Numbered from the stretch's first letter, positions 8,743 to 16,796 are shown. The stretch is DNA of 64,000 nt from Croceicoccus gelatinilyticus (GCF_018398395.1 NZ_JAHCBF010000006.1:124001-188000), one strand, 5' to 3'. Program-made: numbers and translations. The notes: a model not told the origin generated them from the sequence alone.

Positions 8743-11700
8743 ATGAATGACTATCGTCCCGCCCCGATGGCAACGCGGACTCCACGGGACGCAGAGGCCG
8801 ACACGCAATTCCCCGTCATCGGTGTCGGGGCATCCGCGGGCGGTCTGGAGGCGCTAAGGGAAATGTTGGGTGGCTCGAAAGGGCTGCCGGGCATGGCCTT
8901 TGTGGTCGTGCAGCATCTCGACCCCAATCACGAATCGCTGATGGCCCAGTTGATCGAGCGGTACACCGACATGCCGGTGCGCCAGATCGTCGGCGGGGAA
9001 ACGCTCGAACCCGACAACATCTACGTCATCCCGCCCGGCTCCGGCCTGTCGGTAGAGGACGGGGTCCTGCGGCTGACCGAGTTCAAGGACCCGCGCGGGA
9101 TGCGCCGGCCCATCGACGATTTCTTCGAAGCGCTGGCCGAGGACATGGGCGACCGCGCGGCCTGCGTCATCCTGTCGGGCACGGGCGCCGACGGCAGCCG
9201 CGGCCTGCGCGCGATCAAGGAACACCACGGCGTCGCCGTCGCGCAGGAGCCCGAGGGGGCGCGCTATGACGGAATGCCGCTGTCGGCGGTGGGTACCGGC
9301 CTTGTCGATTTCGTGCGGGAATCGAACCAGATCATCACCTGCCTGCGCGAATTCTTCGACCGCAGCCTCGACAACATCGACCCGAAAGAGGCGGCAGAGG
9401 CCGTCGCCTACAACATCGACGATCTGTGCGGCGCGCTGCGCGACCAGATCGGGCACGATTTTTCGGGCTATAAACGCTCCACCATGGGCCGCCGCATCGA
9501 ACGGCGCATGCAGGTTTTGGGCATCGAGGATCTTTCGGCCTATATCGAACGCCTGCACAGCGATGTGGATGAATGCCAGGCGCTGTTCCGCGACCTGCTG
9601 ATCAACGTCACCCGCTTTTTCCGCGATCCCGAGGCGTTCGAGGTCTTGCACCAGACGGTGGTCAAACCGCTCGTCCGCATGGCCGATCAGCGCCATGGCA
9701 TCCGCATTTGGGTGCCGGGCTGTTCCAGCGGTGAGGAAGCCTATTCGCTCGCCATGCTGTTCGCAGAGGAACTGCGCGAACAGGATCGTAATGTGACGGT
9801 ACAGGTCATCGCCAGCGACATCGACGACCAGATGCTGCGCATCGCGCGCGAAGGCATCTATCCGATCGCCGCGCTGGCCGACATTCCCGAACCGATGCGC
9901 AGTCTCTACACCGTCGGGCACGGCGATACTTTCGGGATCAATTCCTCGATCCGTGACATGGTGCGGTTCAGCCTGCATTCGGTGATCAAGGACCCGCCGT
10001 TTTCGCGGATCGACCTGATTTCTTGCCGTAACCTGCTGATCTATTTCGACGATAGGCTGCAGCAGGCGGTCCTGCCGCTGTTCCACTATTCGTTGCGTCC
10101 GGATGGCTGGCTGCTGCTTGGCCCGTCGGAAACGATCGGGCGCTATGACGACCTGTTCTCTCCCGTCGATGCCAAGCACCGGCTGTTCTCGCGCACGGGA
10201 ATGCATCCCAGCTATCCGCTGGAGCTTCCCGGCACCACGCGCCGCCCGTCACGCACGTCGATGGAGCGGCAGTCGTACCAGTACGAACGCAGCTGGCTTG
10301 AGGGAGAGGCGCTGCGCAAGCTGACCGAGACCTATACCTCGCCCTCCCTGCTGGTGGATGGGGAATCGACCATCCTCAACACATGGGGTCAGGTCGGGCG
10401 CTATCTCGATTTCCCCGTCGACCGTGACCGCCGTCTTCACGCAACTTCCTTGGCGAAGCCGGGTCTGCGCGAGATTATCGGCGCGCTCGTCCGTCAGTCG
10501 AAGGAAAGCAAGCAGCGCCACGTCGCGCGCGATGTGCAGGTCAAAACCGATTTCGGCGATCAGCCGGTACAGGTTATCTGCGATCCGGTGCGCGACGGCA
10601 CGTTCCTTGTCGTCATCCGTGAAACCGGCCCCTTCGTGCCGCTGGGCGAGGGCGATCTGGTCGAACTGGGCGAAACCGACGATCAGATCGAATTCCTCGA
10701 AGACGAACTTCGCATCACGCGCCATCGCCTCCGCTCAACAGTGGAAGAGCTGGAGACCGCGAATGAGGAGCTGAAGAGCTCCAACGAAGAAATGATGTCG
10801 ATGAACGAGGAGCTCCAGTCCACGAACGAGGAGCTGACCACGGTCAACGACGAGCTTCGCAACAAGGTCGACCAACTGATCGTCGCCAATTCGGATCTCG
10901 AGAATTTCTTCGATTCCACGCAACTTGCCGTGATCGTGCTCGACGACGAACTGCGCATCCGCAGCTATACTGACGAGGCCTGCTCGCTCTTCCCGTTCCA
11001 GCATGGCGATCGCGGTCGCAAGCTGTCGGAAGTGACGACGTTCCTTGCAGACAGCAATTACATGGACCTTGCCCGCCGCGTTGCCGGCACGGGTGAAAAA
11101 GCCGACGCGCGTGCGCACAATCCGGAAAACGGTCGCGATTACGCCCTGCGCGTCTTGCCTTACGTAAAGCAGGACGGAACCACCGACGGTGCCACGCTGG
11201 TGTTCAATGACATCACTGCTGCGCTTGCGATGGAACGCGAACTGGCCGAGCAGCGCGAGCGGCTTGAACTGGCCCTGCGCGTCGCACGTATCGGTATCTG
11301 GGAATACGATCCCACCACCGGCCAGACCGAACTGGACGAGGTGGAGCGCGACCTGCTCGACGTCGACGACGAAGAAGCGCAGACGATGGATCTCATCCTC
11401 AAGCGCGTCCATCCGAACGACCGCGACGAGGTAAACTCGGCCCTGCGCAACGCGATGGACGGCAAGCGCGACTTCGACCAGACTTTCCGGGTCGTCACCC
11501 GCAAGGGCGAGGACCGCTGGCTGCACGGACTTGCGCGCCGGATCGAGCTGAACGGGGAATATCGTTTCGTCGGCGTGACTTACGACATTTCGTCGGAACG
11601 CCAGGCGCTGGCCGAACGCGACCTGCTGCTGCGGGAAATGAACCACCGCATCAAGAACCTGTTCGCGGTTGTCGGCGCGATGATCGGCATCTCGCACCGC

Positions 11701-12213
11701 GAGAGCGAGACAGTGGAAGAGTTCGCGACCGATCTCAAACGCCGCATCGACGCCATGGGCCGCGCCCACGCGCTGACGCAGCAGCGCCGCGTGGACGAGC
11801 CGGTTGGCTTGCGCGAACTGATCGATGTCGTGCTGACGCCTGCGCGCTCCGGCCAGGACATTCGCATCCTTGGCGAAGACGCCGAAATCCCGACGGGCAA
11901 GATCACGTCGCTGGCTCTGATCTTCCATGAATGGGCGACAAACGCGACGAAATATGGCGCGTTGTCGGATGAAGGCGGGGCCCTGTTGATCGATATCGGG
12001 CGGGAAGATGACAAGGTTGTCGTCTCGTGGACCGAGAAGATGGACGGGATCACGGACAAGGGGCCAAGCGCCGGTTTCGGTACGCGTCTGGTCGAAGCCT
12101 CGGTGCGCCAGCTCGACGCGAAGCTGGATGGCGGGCAGGGCGATGGAGAATTTCATCGCCGGCTCAAGCTCAATGGCCTCGCGCAAGGCGCACACGCAGA
12201 AAACCCGGCGTAG
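8743..12213 (+). CDS. CheB-CheR-PAS-PAS-HWE histidine kinase hybrid
   Basis: This 1156-residue sensor begins with a CheB methylesterase domain (about 25-200) carrying GASAGG, QHLDPNH and GADGSRG. A CheR methyltransferase domain follows (about 215-495) with RIERRM, VPGCSSGEEAYS and SCRNLLIY. A long coiled coil (about 645-715, NEELKSSNEEM repeats) leads to two PAS domains, then a HWE/HisKA_2 kinase. In the kinase, EMNHRIKNLF holds the phospho-acceptor His968, and HEWATNATKYGAL is the N-box with the HWE-type Trp-x-Glu further on. There is no receiver domain. Such kinases in alphaproteobacteria often signal to PhyR of the general stress response. It follows the LOV-Crp pair and may belong to the same unit. 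Confidence 0.9.
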   Translation: MNDYRPAPMATRTPRDAEADTQFPVIGVGASAGGLEALREMLGGSKGLPGMAFVVVQHLDPNHESLMAQLIERYTDMPVRQIVGGETLEPDNIYVIPPGSGLSVEDGVLRLTEFKDPRGMRRPIDDFFEALAEDMGDRAACVILSGTGADGSRGLRAIKEHHGVAVAQEPEGARYDGMPLSAVGTGLVDFVRESNQIITCLREFFDRSLDNIDPKEAAEAVAYNIDDLCGALRDQIGHDFSGYKRSTMGRRIERRMQVLGIEDLSAYIERLHSDVDECQALFRDLLINVTRFFRDPEAFEVLHQTVVKPLVRMADQRHGIRIWVPGCSSGEEAYSLAMLFAEELREQDRNVTVQVIASDIDDQMLRIAREGIYPIAALADIPEPMRSLYTVGHGDTFGINSSIRDMVRFSLHSVIKDPPFSRIDLISCRNLLIYFDDRLQQAVLPLFHYSLRPDGWLLLGPSETIGRYDDLFSPVDAKHRLFSRTGMHPSYPLELPGTTRRPSRTSMERQSYQYERSWLEGEALRKLTETYTSPSLLVDGESTILNTWGQVGRYLDFPVDRDRRLHATSLAKPGLREIIGALVRQSKESKQRHVARDVQVKTDFGDQPVQVICDPVRDGTFLVVIRETGPFVPLGEGDLVELGETDDQIEFLEDELRITRHRLRSTVEELETANEELKSSNEEMMSMNEELQSTNEELTTVNDELRNKVDQLIVANSDLENFFDSTQLAVIVLDDELRIRSYTDEACSLFPFQHGDRGRKLSEVTTFLADSNYMDLARRVAGTGEKADARAHNPENGRDYALRVLPYVKQDGTTDGATLVFNDITAALAMERELAEQRERLELALRVARIGIWEYDPTTGQTELDEVERDLLDVDDEEAQTMDLILKRVHPNDRDEVNSALRNAMDGKRDFDQTFRVVTRKGEDRWLHGLARRIELNGEYRFVGVTYDISSERQALAERDLLLREMNHRIKNLFAVVGAMIGISHRESETVEEFATDLKRRIDAMGRAHALTQQRRVDEPVGLRELIDVVLTPARSGQDIRILGEDAEIPTGKITSLALIFHEWATNATKYGALSDEGGALLIDIGREDDKVVVSWTEKMDGITDKGPSAGFGTRLVEASVRQLDAKLDGGQGDGEFHRRLKLNGLAQGAHAENPA

Positions 12214-12238
12214 AGGGGGTCTCCGCCGGGCCTTCGCG

Positions 12239-12267
12239 CCGCACCGTCAGGATGGTGCGGGCTTTTT
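12239..12267 (+). terminator. Rho-independent terminator of the kinase gene
   Basis: Stem CCGCACC (12239-12245) pairs with GGTGCGG (12254-12260), followed by GCTTTTT. Confidence 0.8.
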
Positions 12268-12279
12268 ACTGGTTTCCTG

Positions 12280-12501
12280 TCATGCGACGCCTTCGGGGAT
12301 GGTCGCCGCCGCCTTCAGGTAGATGCGGTTGTCATCGATGCGGTCGATGTCGTCGAGCGACAGGAAGTGGTGCATGTTGTCGCTTGAATCGGACTTCGTC
12401 AGCTTGATGCGTTCGTCCTCGACTTCGTCGACCGTACCGATGTGCTGGCCGTTGATGTCGGTGACTTCCATGTGCTCCTTGATGCGCAGATTCTCGAACA
12501 T
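12280..12501 (-). CDS. DUF2171 small PRC-barrel-like protein
   Basis: The 73-residue protein begins MFENLRIKEHMEV, contains HIGTVDEVEDERIKLTKSDS and ends with a histidine-containing YLSLDD-like strand. This is the DUF2171 pattern, a small PRC-barrel-like fold common in sphingomonads and often duplicated. Biochemical function is unknown. A paralogue lies at 13575 and a third short barrel protein at 12653, all on the minus strand. AGGAGAT precedes the ATG. A GGACC-N16-CGTT promoter lies just upstream, suggesting stress-sigma control. Confidence 0.85.
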   Translation of the reverse strand: MFENLRIKEHMEVTDINGQHIGTVDEVEDERIKLTKSDSSDNMHHFLSLDDIDRIDDNRIYLKAAATIPEGVA

Positions 12502-12533
12502 AAGATCTCCTATCTGTTTGTATTTGTTATATT

Positions 12534-12558
12534 AACGGACAGATCGTCGATCGGGTCC
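12534..12558 (-). promoter_or_regulatory. Candidate EcfG-type (general stress) promoter of the DUF2171 gene
   Basis: Read on the minus strand: GGACC (12558-12554), a 16-bp spacer, CGTT (12537-12534). The EcfG consensus is GGAAC-N16/17-CGTT, so one base differs. It lies 33 bp upstream of the start codon. Confidence 0.5.
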
Positions 12559-12652
12559 ACGCCTCGGCGCGCATGTGCAACGGCTTGTGGCGGGGTGGTC
12601 GTGGGGGGTGCCTGACTGGATGTTCGATCGGCTACGCTAAGGGGCGAACCGC

Positions 12653-12835
12653 TTACTTGACCGAGAGGTAGACGCCGCTCGGTTCAACCATCGAGACATC
12701 GTTCACGGTGTAGCCCTTCGAGCCGACAGTGAAGTCGTTGTCGTTCACGGTCTCGATGGCGCCCAGCGACTGACCGGCCGCGTCGAACACGGCCATTCCG
12801 CTTTTCACTCCGAGTTTCTCAAGCATGTCATTCAT
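12653..12835 (-). CDS. Small PRC-barrel-like protein
   Basis: A 60-residue protein starts MNDMLEKLGVKSGMAVFDAAG and has a YTVNDV strand followed by SGVYLSVK. Layout (short basic start, DAxGxxLGxIE turn, beta strands) resembles a minimal PRC-barrel or DUF2171-like protein, but identity is weaker than for its two neighbours. ATG 12835 was chosen because GAAGAAGGA lies just upstream; the longer frame upstream is Arg-rich and not protein-like. It belongs to the run of three small minus-strand proteins around the PepSY gene. Confidence 0.75.
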   Translation of the reverse strand: MNDMLEKLGVKSGMAVFDAAGQSLGAIETVNDNDFTVGSKGYTVNDVSMVEPSGVYLSVK

Positions 12836-13060
12836 CCTTCTTCCTGGTCTCGTGCGTTTGCGATTACGCACGGTTGAAGATGACAGCCGGGATTGAACGA
12901 TGCGCAAAAAAGGGTGGTTATTCCGATTCCGAAAATCATGGTTGCGGCGACGGTAACCACGCAAACCGATACAATCTGCGACAGTGCGATGGTTTATTGC
13001 GAATTCACCATGAAATAGGTGCCTGTCCCGATTCGAGAATTTTCATCAAAGGGACTCAAA

Positions 13061-13456
13061 ATGCGTAAGTGGCACCGCTGGTTATCGGTCTTTTTCGGCG
13101 TATTCCTGCTCTGGATCGCGGTCACCGGCGTGTTGAGCCAGGTCGCGGTGCTGTGGCCGGCCAGCAATGTCGACCCCGCCGCGGCCGCCGCTGCACAGAC
13201 GCCGCCGGCGGGCTTCGAGTGCCCCGAAGGTTGGCGCTGCATGCCCCCGCGCGTAGATGCGACCGGCATTCGCGGCATGGTCGGCCTGTTCCACCACCTG
13301 CATTCTGGCGAAACGTTCGGCCCCATCGGCACGGCCATCTCGGTCCTGTCTGGCCTTGCGATGATCTTCTTCAGCTTCTCGGGGATCTGGCTCTACGTCC
13401 AGATGTGGCGCAACCGTAAGAGCCGCCGCCTCAACCCGCGCTGGTTCTGGAAGTAA
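13061..13456 (+). CDS. PepSY-associated transmembrane protein, small
   Basis: This 131-residue membrane protein has an N-terminal helix directly after MRKWHRWLSVFFG and a second near residues 92-113, with RKSRRLNPRWFWK at the C-terminus. The MRKWHRW opening and the pattern of two helices joined by a periplasmic loop resemble PepSY-TM proteins, here reduced to half size. The loop has two cysteines (FECPEGWRCMP) that could form a disulfide. Start ATG 13061 follows AAAGGGA. Members are linked to iron uptake and reductases; no such partner is adjacent. Confidence 0.75.
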   Translation: MRKWHRWLSVFFGVFLLWIAVTGVLSQVAVLWPASNVDPAAAAAAQTPPAGFECPEGWRCMPPRVDATGIRGMVGLFHHLHSGETFGPIGTAISVLSGLAMIFFSFSGIWLYVQMWRNRKSRRLNPRWFWK

Positions 13457-13483
13457 TCGGGGTTCTGGAAGTAGCCCCAAATG

Positions 13484-13520
13484 AAAACCCCCTCGCCGCG
13501 GGTGCGGGGAGGGGGTGTTT
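13484..13520 (+). terminator. Terminator after the PepSY-type gene
   Basis: CCCCCTC (13488-13494) pairs with GAGGGGG (13509-13515), flanked by AAAA and TGTTT, so it can work on both strands between the converging genes. Confidence 0.7.
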
Positions 13521-13574
13521 CGCGAAGGCCGGTCAGCCTTCCGTTGGGTGGGGGCCCAATATGAGGTCAGGCCC

Positions 13575-13832
13575 TCAGGCCTCTTCCTCGAACAGTTCGG
13601 CGGCATTCGCGCCGGTTGCCGAGAGTCGCACCGTGTCGCCTTCCACCTCGGCGACGAGGCCGATCGGCAGGTAGTGGTGATGGCCGTGGTGGGTTTCCTG
13701 TTCGAAGCCCGCGCTGGTGCTGTCCTTGGTCAGCTTGATACGCTCGCCCTCGATACCGTCGACCTTGCCGACGGGCGCGCCGTCGGCGCCGATGACTGTC
13801 ATGTGTTCCTTGATCTGGCTGGCAATGCTCAT
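13575..13832 (-). CDS. DUF2171 small PRC-barrel-like protein (second copy)
   Basis: About 85 residues: MSIASQIKEHMTVIGADG, then GKVDGIEGERIKLTKDS, a His-rich stretch (THHGHHHY) and VEGDTVRLS. It is clearly a paralogue of the protein at 12280. The His cluster could bind metal, which is inference. Two starts are possible: ATG 13832, eight bases after GGAG, and ATG 13841 three codons earlier, eight bases after AGGA. A perfect EcfG-type promoter is found upstream, consistent with a stress-induced role. Confidence 0.85.
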   Translation of the reverse strand: MSIASQIKEHMTVIGADGAPVGKVDGIEGERIKLTKDSTSAGFEQETHHGHHHYLPIGLVAEVEGDTVRLSATGANAAELFEEEA

Positions 13833-13913
13833 GTCATGCACTCCTTCCTAATAAGTGGATGGGTGACCGGCCGAGGGCAAAGGGGAACATACCCCCGGCC
13901 GGCTTGCAACATA

Positions 13914-13939
13914 AACGCACGGTCTGTGCGCCCCGTTCC
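13914..13939 (-). promoter_or_regulatory. EcfG-type general stress promoter
   Basis: On the minus strand GGAAC (13939-13935), a 17-bp spacer and CGTT (13917-13914) match the alphaproteobacterial EcfG consensus exactly. The DUF2171 start lies about 75-80 bp downstream. Confidence 0.65.
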
Positions 13940-14161
13940 GCCGGAAATGCCTGATTTCCGCCGCATTCCGCCTTTTCAGCGACCTTTCACGACGAGCGGC
14001 GCAATCACTGCGGCAGGCCGTTAACCATGCGCGACTCGGGCGCCATCTGGAAGGCGTAGGCGCAAGTCCCCATATCCAGAATGCGGGTGAAAACGCGTCG
14101 TGGATAACCGCCACCCCGCTGGGGAAAAGACGCTACCGGTACGTAACGGACCGGCGATGCC

Positions 14162-14177
14162 ATGCTATATCTTGTGG
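14162..14177 (+). promoter_or_regulatory. Candidate NrdR box upstream of nrdB
   Basis: ATGCTATATCTTGTGG fits the core of the NrdR consensus (CwAyATaTwGtg) with one mismatch, 45 bp before the nrdB start. NrdR boxes normally occur as pairs about 31 bp apart and the second is not convincing, so this is tentative. Confidence 0.4.
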
Positions 14178-14221
14178 CTCACCGTCAGAAATGACTCGCA
14201 CCCTTACGGAGAAAACCGCCC

Positions 14222-15274
14222 ATGTCGCTGCTCGAAGCCCGCAAGACCTACAAGCCGTTCGAGTACCCCTGGGCGTACGAGTTCTGGAAGCGCCAGCAGC
14301 AGGTCCACTGGATGCCCGAGGAAGTTCCTTTGGGCGAGGATTGTCGCGACTGGGCGCAGAAGCTGTCGGACCATGAACGCAACCTGCTGACGCAGATCTT
14401 CCGCTTCTTCACGCAGGCCGACGTCGAGGTGCAGGACTGCTACCACGAAAAGTACGGCCGCGTGTTCAAGCCGACCGAAGTGAAGATGATGCTGGCCTCG
14501 TTCTCCAACATGGAGACGATCCACATCGCCGCCTATTCGCATCTCCTCGATACGATCGGCATGCCGGAGAGCGAGTACGGCATGTTCCTCGAATATTCGG
14601 AGATGAAGGACAAGCACGACTACCTTCAGCAGTTCGGCGTCGACAACGACGAGGATATCGCACGCACGCTCGCCATGTTCGGCGGCTTTACCGAAGGGCT
14701 TCAGCTTTTCGCCAGCTTCGCGATGCTGATGAACTTCCCGCGCTTCAACAAGATGAAGGGCATGGGCCAGATCGTGTCGTGGTCGGTGCGCGACGAATCG
14801 CTGCACTGCGAAGGCATCACCCGCTTGTTCCACGCCTTCTGCGCCGAACGCGGCTGCCTGACCAAGGCGGTGAAGGAAGACATCATCGACACGTGCCAGA
14901 AAACGGTGCGCCTCGAAGACGCCTTCATCGACCTTGCCTTCGAACAGGGCCCTGTTCCGGGGATGAGCGCGAAGGAAATCAAGCGCTACATCCGCTACAT
15001 CGCCGACTGGCGCCTGTCGCAGCTTGGCCTGCCCGAAATCTACATGATCGAGGAACACCCGCTGCCGTGGCTGACGCCGCTGTTGAACGGGGTGGAGCAC
15101 GCGAACTTCTTCGAAACCCGCGCGACCGAGTATTCGAAGGGCGCGACCAAGGGCAATTGGCAGGACGTGTGGTCGAACTTCGACAGCCGCCGCAAGGCCG
15201 CCAAGGGCGAAGAAGCCAACGACGCCGAGGAAGACGGTCCGGGCCTGTTCGGGGATACCGAAGCGGCGGAGTGA
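14222..15274 (+). CDS. nrdB: Ribonucleoside-diphosphate reductase beta subunit
   Basis: The 350-residue R2 subunit generates the tyrosyl radical needed by NrdA. METIHIAAYSH contains metal ligands Glu98 and His101 and the radical Tyr105; the other carboxylate and His ligands are in TQADVEVQD and RDESLHCEG. A C-terminal acidic tail ending LFGDTEAAE is expected to dock into NrdA. GGAG precedes the ATG. The class is Ia-like because the radical Tyr is kept. The gene following it lies only 5 bp from the stop, so the two are probably cotranscribed. Confidence 0.96.
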   Translation: MSLLEARKTYKPFEYPWAYEFWKRQQQVHWMPEEVPLGEDCRDWAQKLSDHERNLLTQIFRFFTQADVEVQDCYHEKYGRVFKPTEVKMMLASFSNMETIHIAAYSHLLDTIGMPESEYGMFLEYSEMKDKHDYLQQFGVDNDEDIARTLAMFGGFTEGLQLFASFAMLMNFPRFNKMKGMGQIVSWSVRDESLHCEGITRLFHAFCAERGCLTKAVKEDIIDTCQKTVRLEDAFIDLAFEQGPVPGMSAKEIKRYIRYIADWRLSQLGLPEIYMIEEHPLPWLTPLLNGVEHANFFETRATEYSKGATKGNWQDVWSNFDSRRKAAKGEEANDAEEDGPGLFGDTEAAE

Positions 15275-15279
15275 GGTCA

Positions 15280-16122
15280 GTGGATTTAGTTTCAGCAGCT
15301 GGTGGCGTCTTTGTAGGGGCTAACGAGCTGCTGAAAGAAATCTATACCGATCTGGCTAAGCCGGGAGTGCTGCAGGTTGGAAAAGCGCTCGAGACCGTGC
15401 TTAGTCTCGTCAATCTGCCCTTGATACCGCTTCGTTTGATGAATGAAACGGCTCGGGTGTACGAGCAGCGTAAATTTGATGAGATCGCCGAACGATTTTC
15501 GAAGATACCTGCTGAAGATGTGATTGACGTTAGGCCAGAGATTGGCGTGCCAATCATTGAGGCTCTTTCTGCCACGGACGACGCCAATCTCCGTTCAATG
15601 TTTATCGAACTCTTGGCAAAGGCAGCCAATCGAAACGATGTTCAATTAGCGCATCCTAGTTTCTCTCGTATCATAGGGCAGCTATCTCCAGACGAAGCGG
15701 TAATGTTGAACTCATGGAAGGGGCGGGCTTACTTCCCACTCCTCACTCTTTCACAGAGTAAGGGTAAGGGGCAAAAAGAGCTTTCCAGCGGCGTAATTCA
15801 CCTGCCGGATTCTGTGATTTTTCCAGATAACGCTCCGTTATATCTGGCAAATTTACAGTCTCAAGGTTTGATCAAATACGGAACGGAGCGATACATTCCT
15901 GAAGACGGCCAATATGATCAGTTATTGGCTGATCTACGTGCCACCTATCCGGACTTGAAAGATGGTTCGATGGCGGCGCAATTGCCTTGGGCAGGTCTCA
16001 AAATAGGTAATAAGACTCCGAGAGAGAACGCCGGCATCGCTGATGGCGACATGTTTTATCAAAAGGGAATGATCGAGCTGACCGCTCTCGGTCGTGGTTT
16101 TCAGAAGGCCTGTATCGTTTAA
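15280..16122 (+). CDS. DUF4393 / Abi-alpha family protein
   Basis: The 280-residue protein opens MDLVSAAGGVFVGANELLKEIYTDL and carries the typical DUF4393 segments: a helical hydrophobic N-terminus (VLSLVNLPLIPLRLM), PAEDVIDVRPEIGVPIIEAL, MFIELLAKAANR, and AHPSFSRIIGQLSPDEA. The family is also called Abi_alpha and includes proteins linked to abortive phage infection. Base composition is foreign: two 60-base lines counted in it are 40% and 43% GC, against 57% for one in nrdB. GTG 15280 is preceded by GGAG at 15268-15271, inside the end of nrdB; GTG 15271, overlapping the nrdB stop, is an alternative. Defence activity is inference. Confidence 0.8.
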   Translation: MDLVSAAGGVFVGANELLKEIYTDLAKPGVLQVGKALETVLSLVNLPLIPLRLMNETARVYEQRKFDEIAERFSKIPAEDVIDVRPEIGVPIIEALSATDDANLRSMFIELLAKAANRNDVQLAHPSFSRIIGQLSPDEAVMLNSWKGRAYFPLLTLSQSKGKGQKELSSGVIHLPDSVIFPDNAPLYLANLQSQGLIKYGTERYIPEDGQYDQLLADLRATYPDLKDGSMAAQLPWAGLKIGNKTPRENAGIADGDMFYQKGMIELTALGRGFQKACIV

Positions 16123-16234
16123 GGACGCGTAACGCGCCTCCCGTTCGTAATGTGCTACCCCTACCGTGACCCAAATCACGCGGCCCGACTCGGCACCCCG
16201 TGATATACCTCCGTCAGCAACACGGGGGATTGCC

Positions 16235-16528
16235 ATGCTTACCATCACTGCCGCCGCCCTGCTTCTGATCGCGCCCGGGCCGCAGATCTCTGCCGATTCC
16301 GATACGCCGTCGCGCATCAAGGCCGATATTGCCGCATCGATGCGGCCGGTTTCCGTCTTTGCCGAGGGCGAGACGCGCCGCCGGCCCTATAACCGGCAGG
16401 AGGCGATGACGCTTCCGGTGCTGGCGGAAAAGAAGGTCCAGCTCGTCCGTCCGCTGACCCAGCCCAAGGCGGACGATGTGCAGCAGGCCAGCTATCTGAC
16501 CAACACGATCTTCACCAATATCCGGTGA
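16235..16528 (+). CDS. Small secreted hypothetical protein
   Basis: A 97-residue protein has a clear signal peptide (MLTITAAALLLIAPGPQISA) and a short hydrophilic mature part with RRRPYNRQEAMTLPVLAEKK. I recognise no family. ATG 16235 was preferred because the upstream frame destroys the signal peptide; GGGGG lies about 8 bp before it. A perfect terminator follows the stop, so it is an independent single-gene unit in the envelope. Confidence 0.65.
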   Translation: MLTITAAALLLIAPGPQISADSDTPSRIKADIAASMRPVSVFAEGETRRRPYNRQEAMTLPVLAEKKVQLVRPLTQPKADDVQQASYLTNTIFTNIR

Positions 16529-16557
16529 ACCACGCTCGGCCCCGATGGGCCGGATGC

Positions 16558-16590
16558 GGCGCGCGCTAGTGGGGAAGCGCGCGCCGTTTT
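16558..16590 (+). terminator. Rho-independent terminator
   Basis: A 10-bp perfect stem GGCGCGCGCT / AGCGCGCGCC with an 8-base loop, followed by GTTTT. Confidence 0.9.
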
Positions 16591-16684
16591 GCTTGACCTG
16601 AAAACCGTTTTCCTACTCGGGCCCGATCTGTCACGCGTGGCGATCGGCTCTTTTATCGTGTTCATCATGGTTGTCATTTGCGCG

Positions 16685-16778
16685 CAGGGTGTAACCCTGT
16701 CGCGCAAAGCCATAACCCGCGCATTTGCGCGGTGTTCGGCGTGAATGCAGTAGGTGACAGGGTGTAACCTTTGTCACC
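16685..16778. repeat. Two related inverted repeats sharing CAGGGTGTAACC
   Basis: Site one (16685-16699) is CAGGGT-GTA-ACCCTG. Site two (16753-16778) has arms GGTGACA/TGTCACC around the same 12-base core. They lie between a plus-strand terminator and the minus-strand ppk2 stop, so they may be 3' hairpins of ppk2 or protein-binding sites. Confidence 0.6.
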
Positions 16779-16796
16779 CGCGGCAATCTGGCAGGA

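Larger units (their letters stand above)
13842..14221. other. Divergent intergenic region between DUF2171 and nrdB
   Basis: This 380-bp stretch holds the EcfG-type promoter for the minus-strand gene and a candidate NrdR site close to nrdB. No ORF with a ribosome-binding site was found. Confidence 0.5.

Noticed and set aside
14779-15279. Long N-terminal extension of the DUF4393 frame back into nrdB
   Set aside because: It is nrdB read in another frame; the family homology starts only after 15280.
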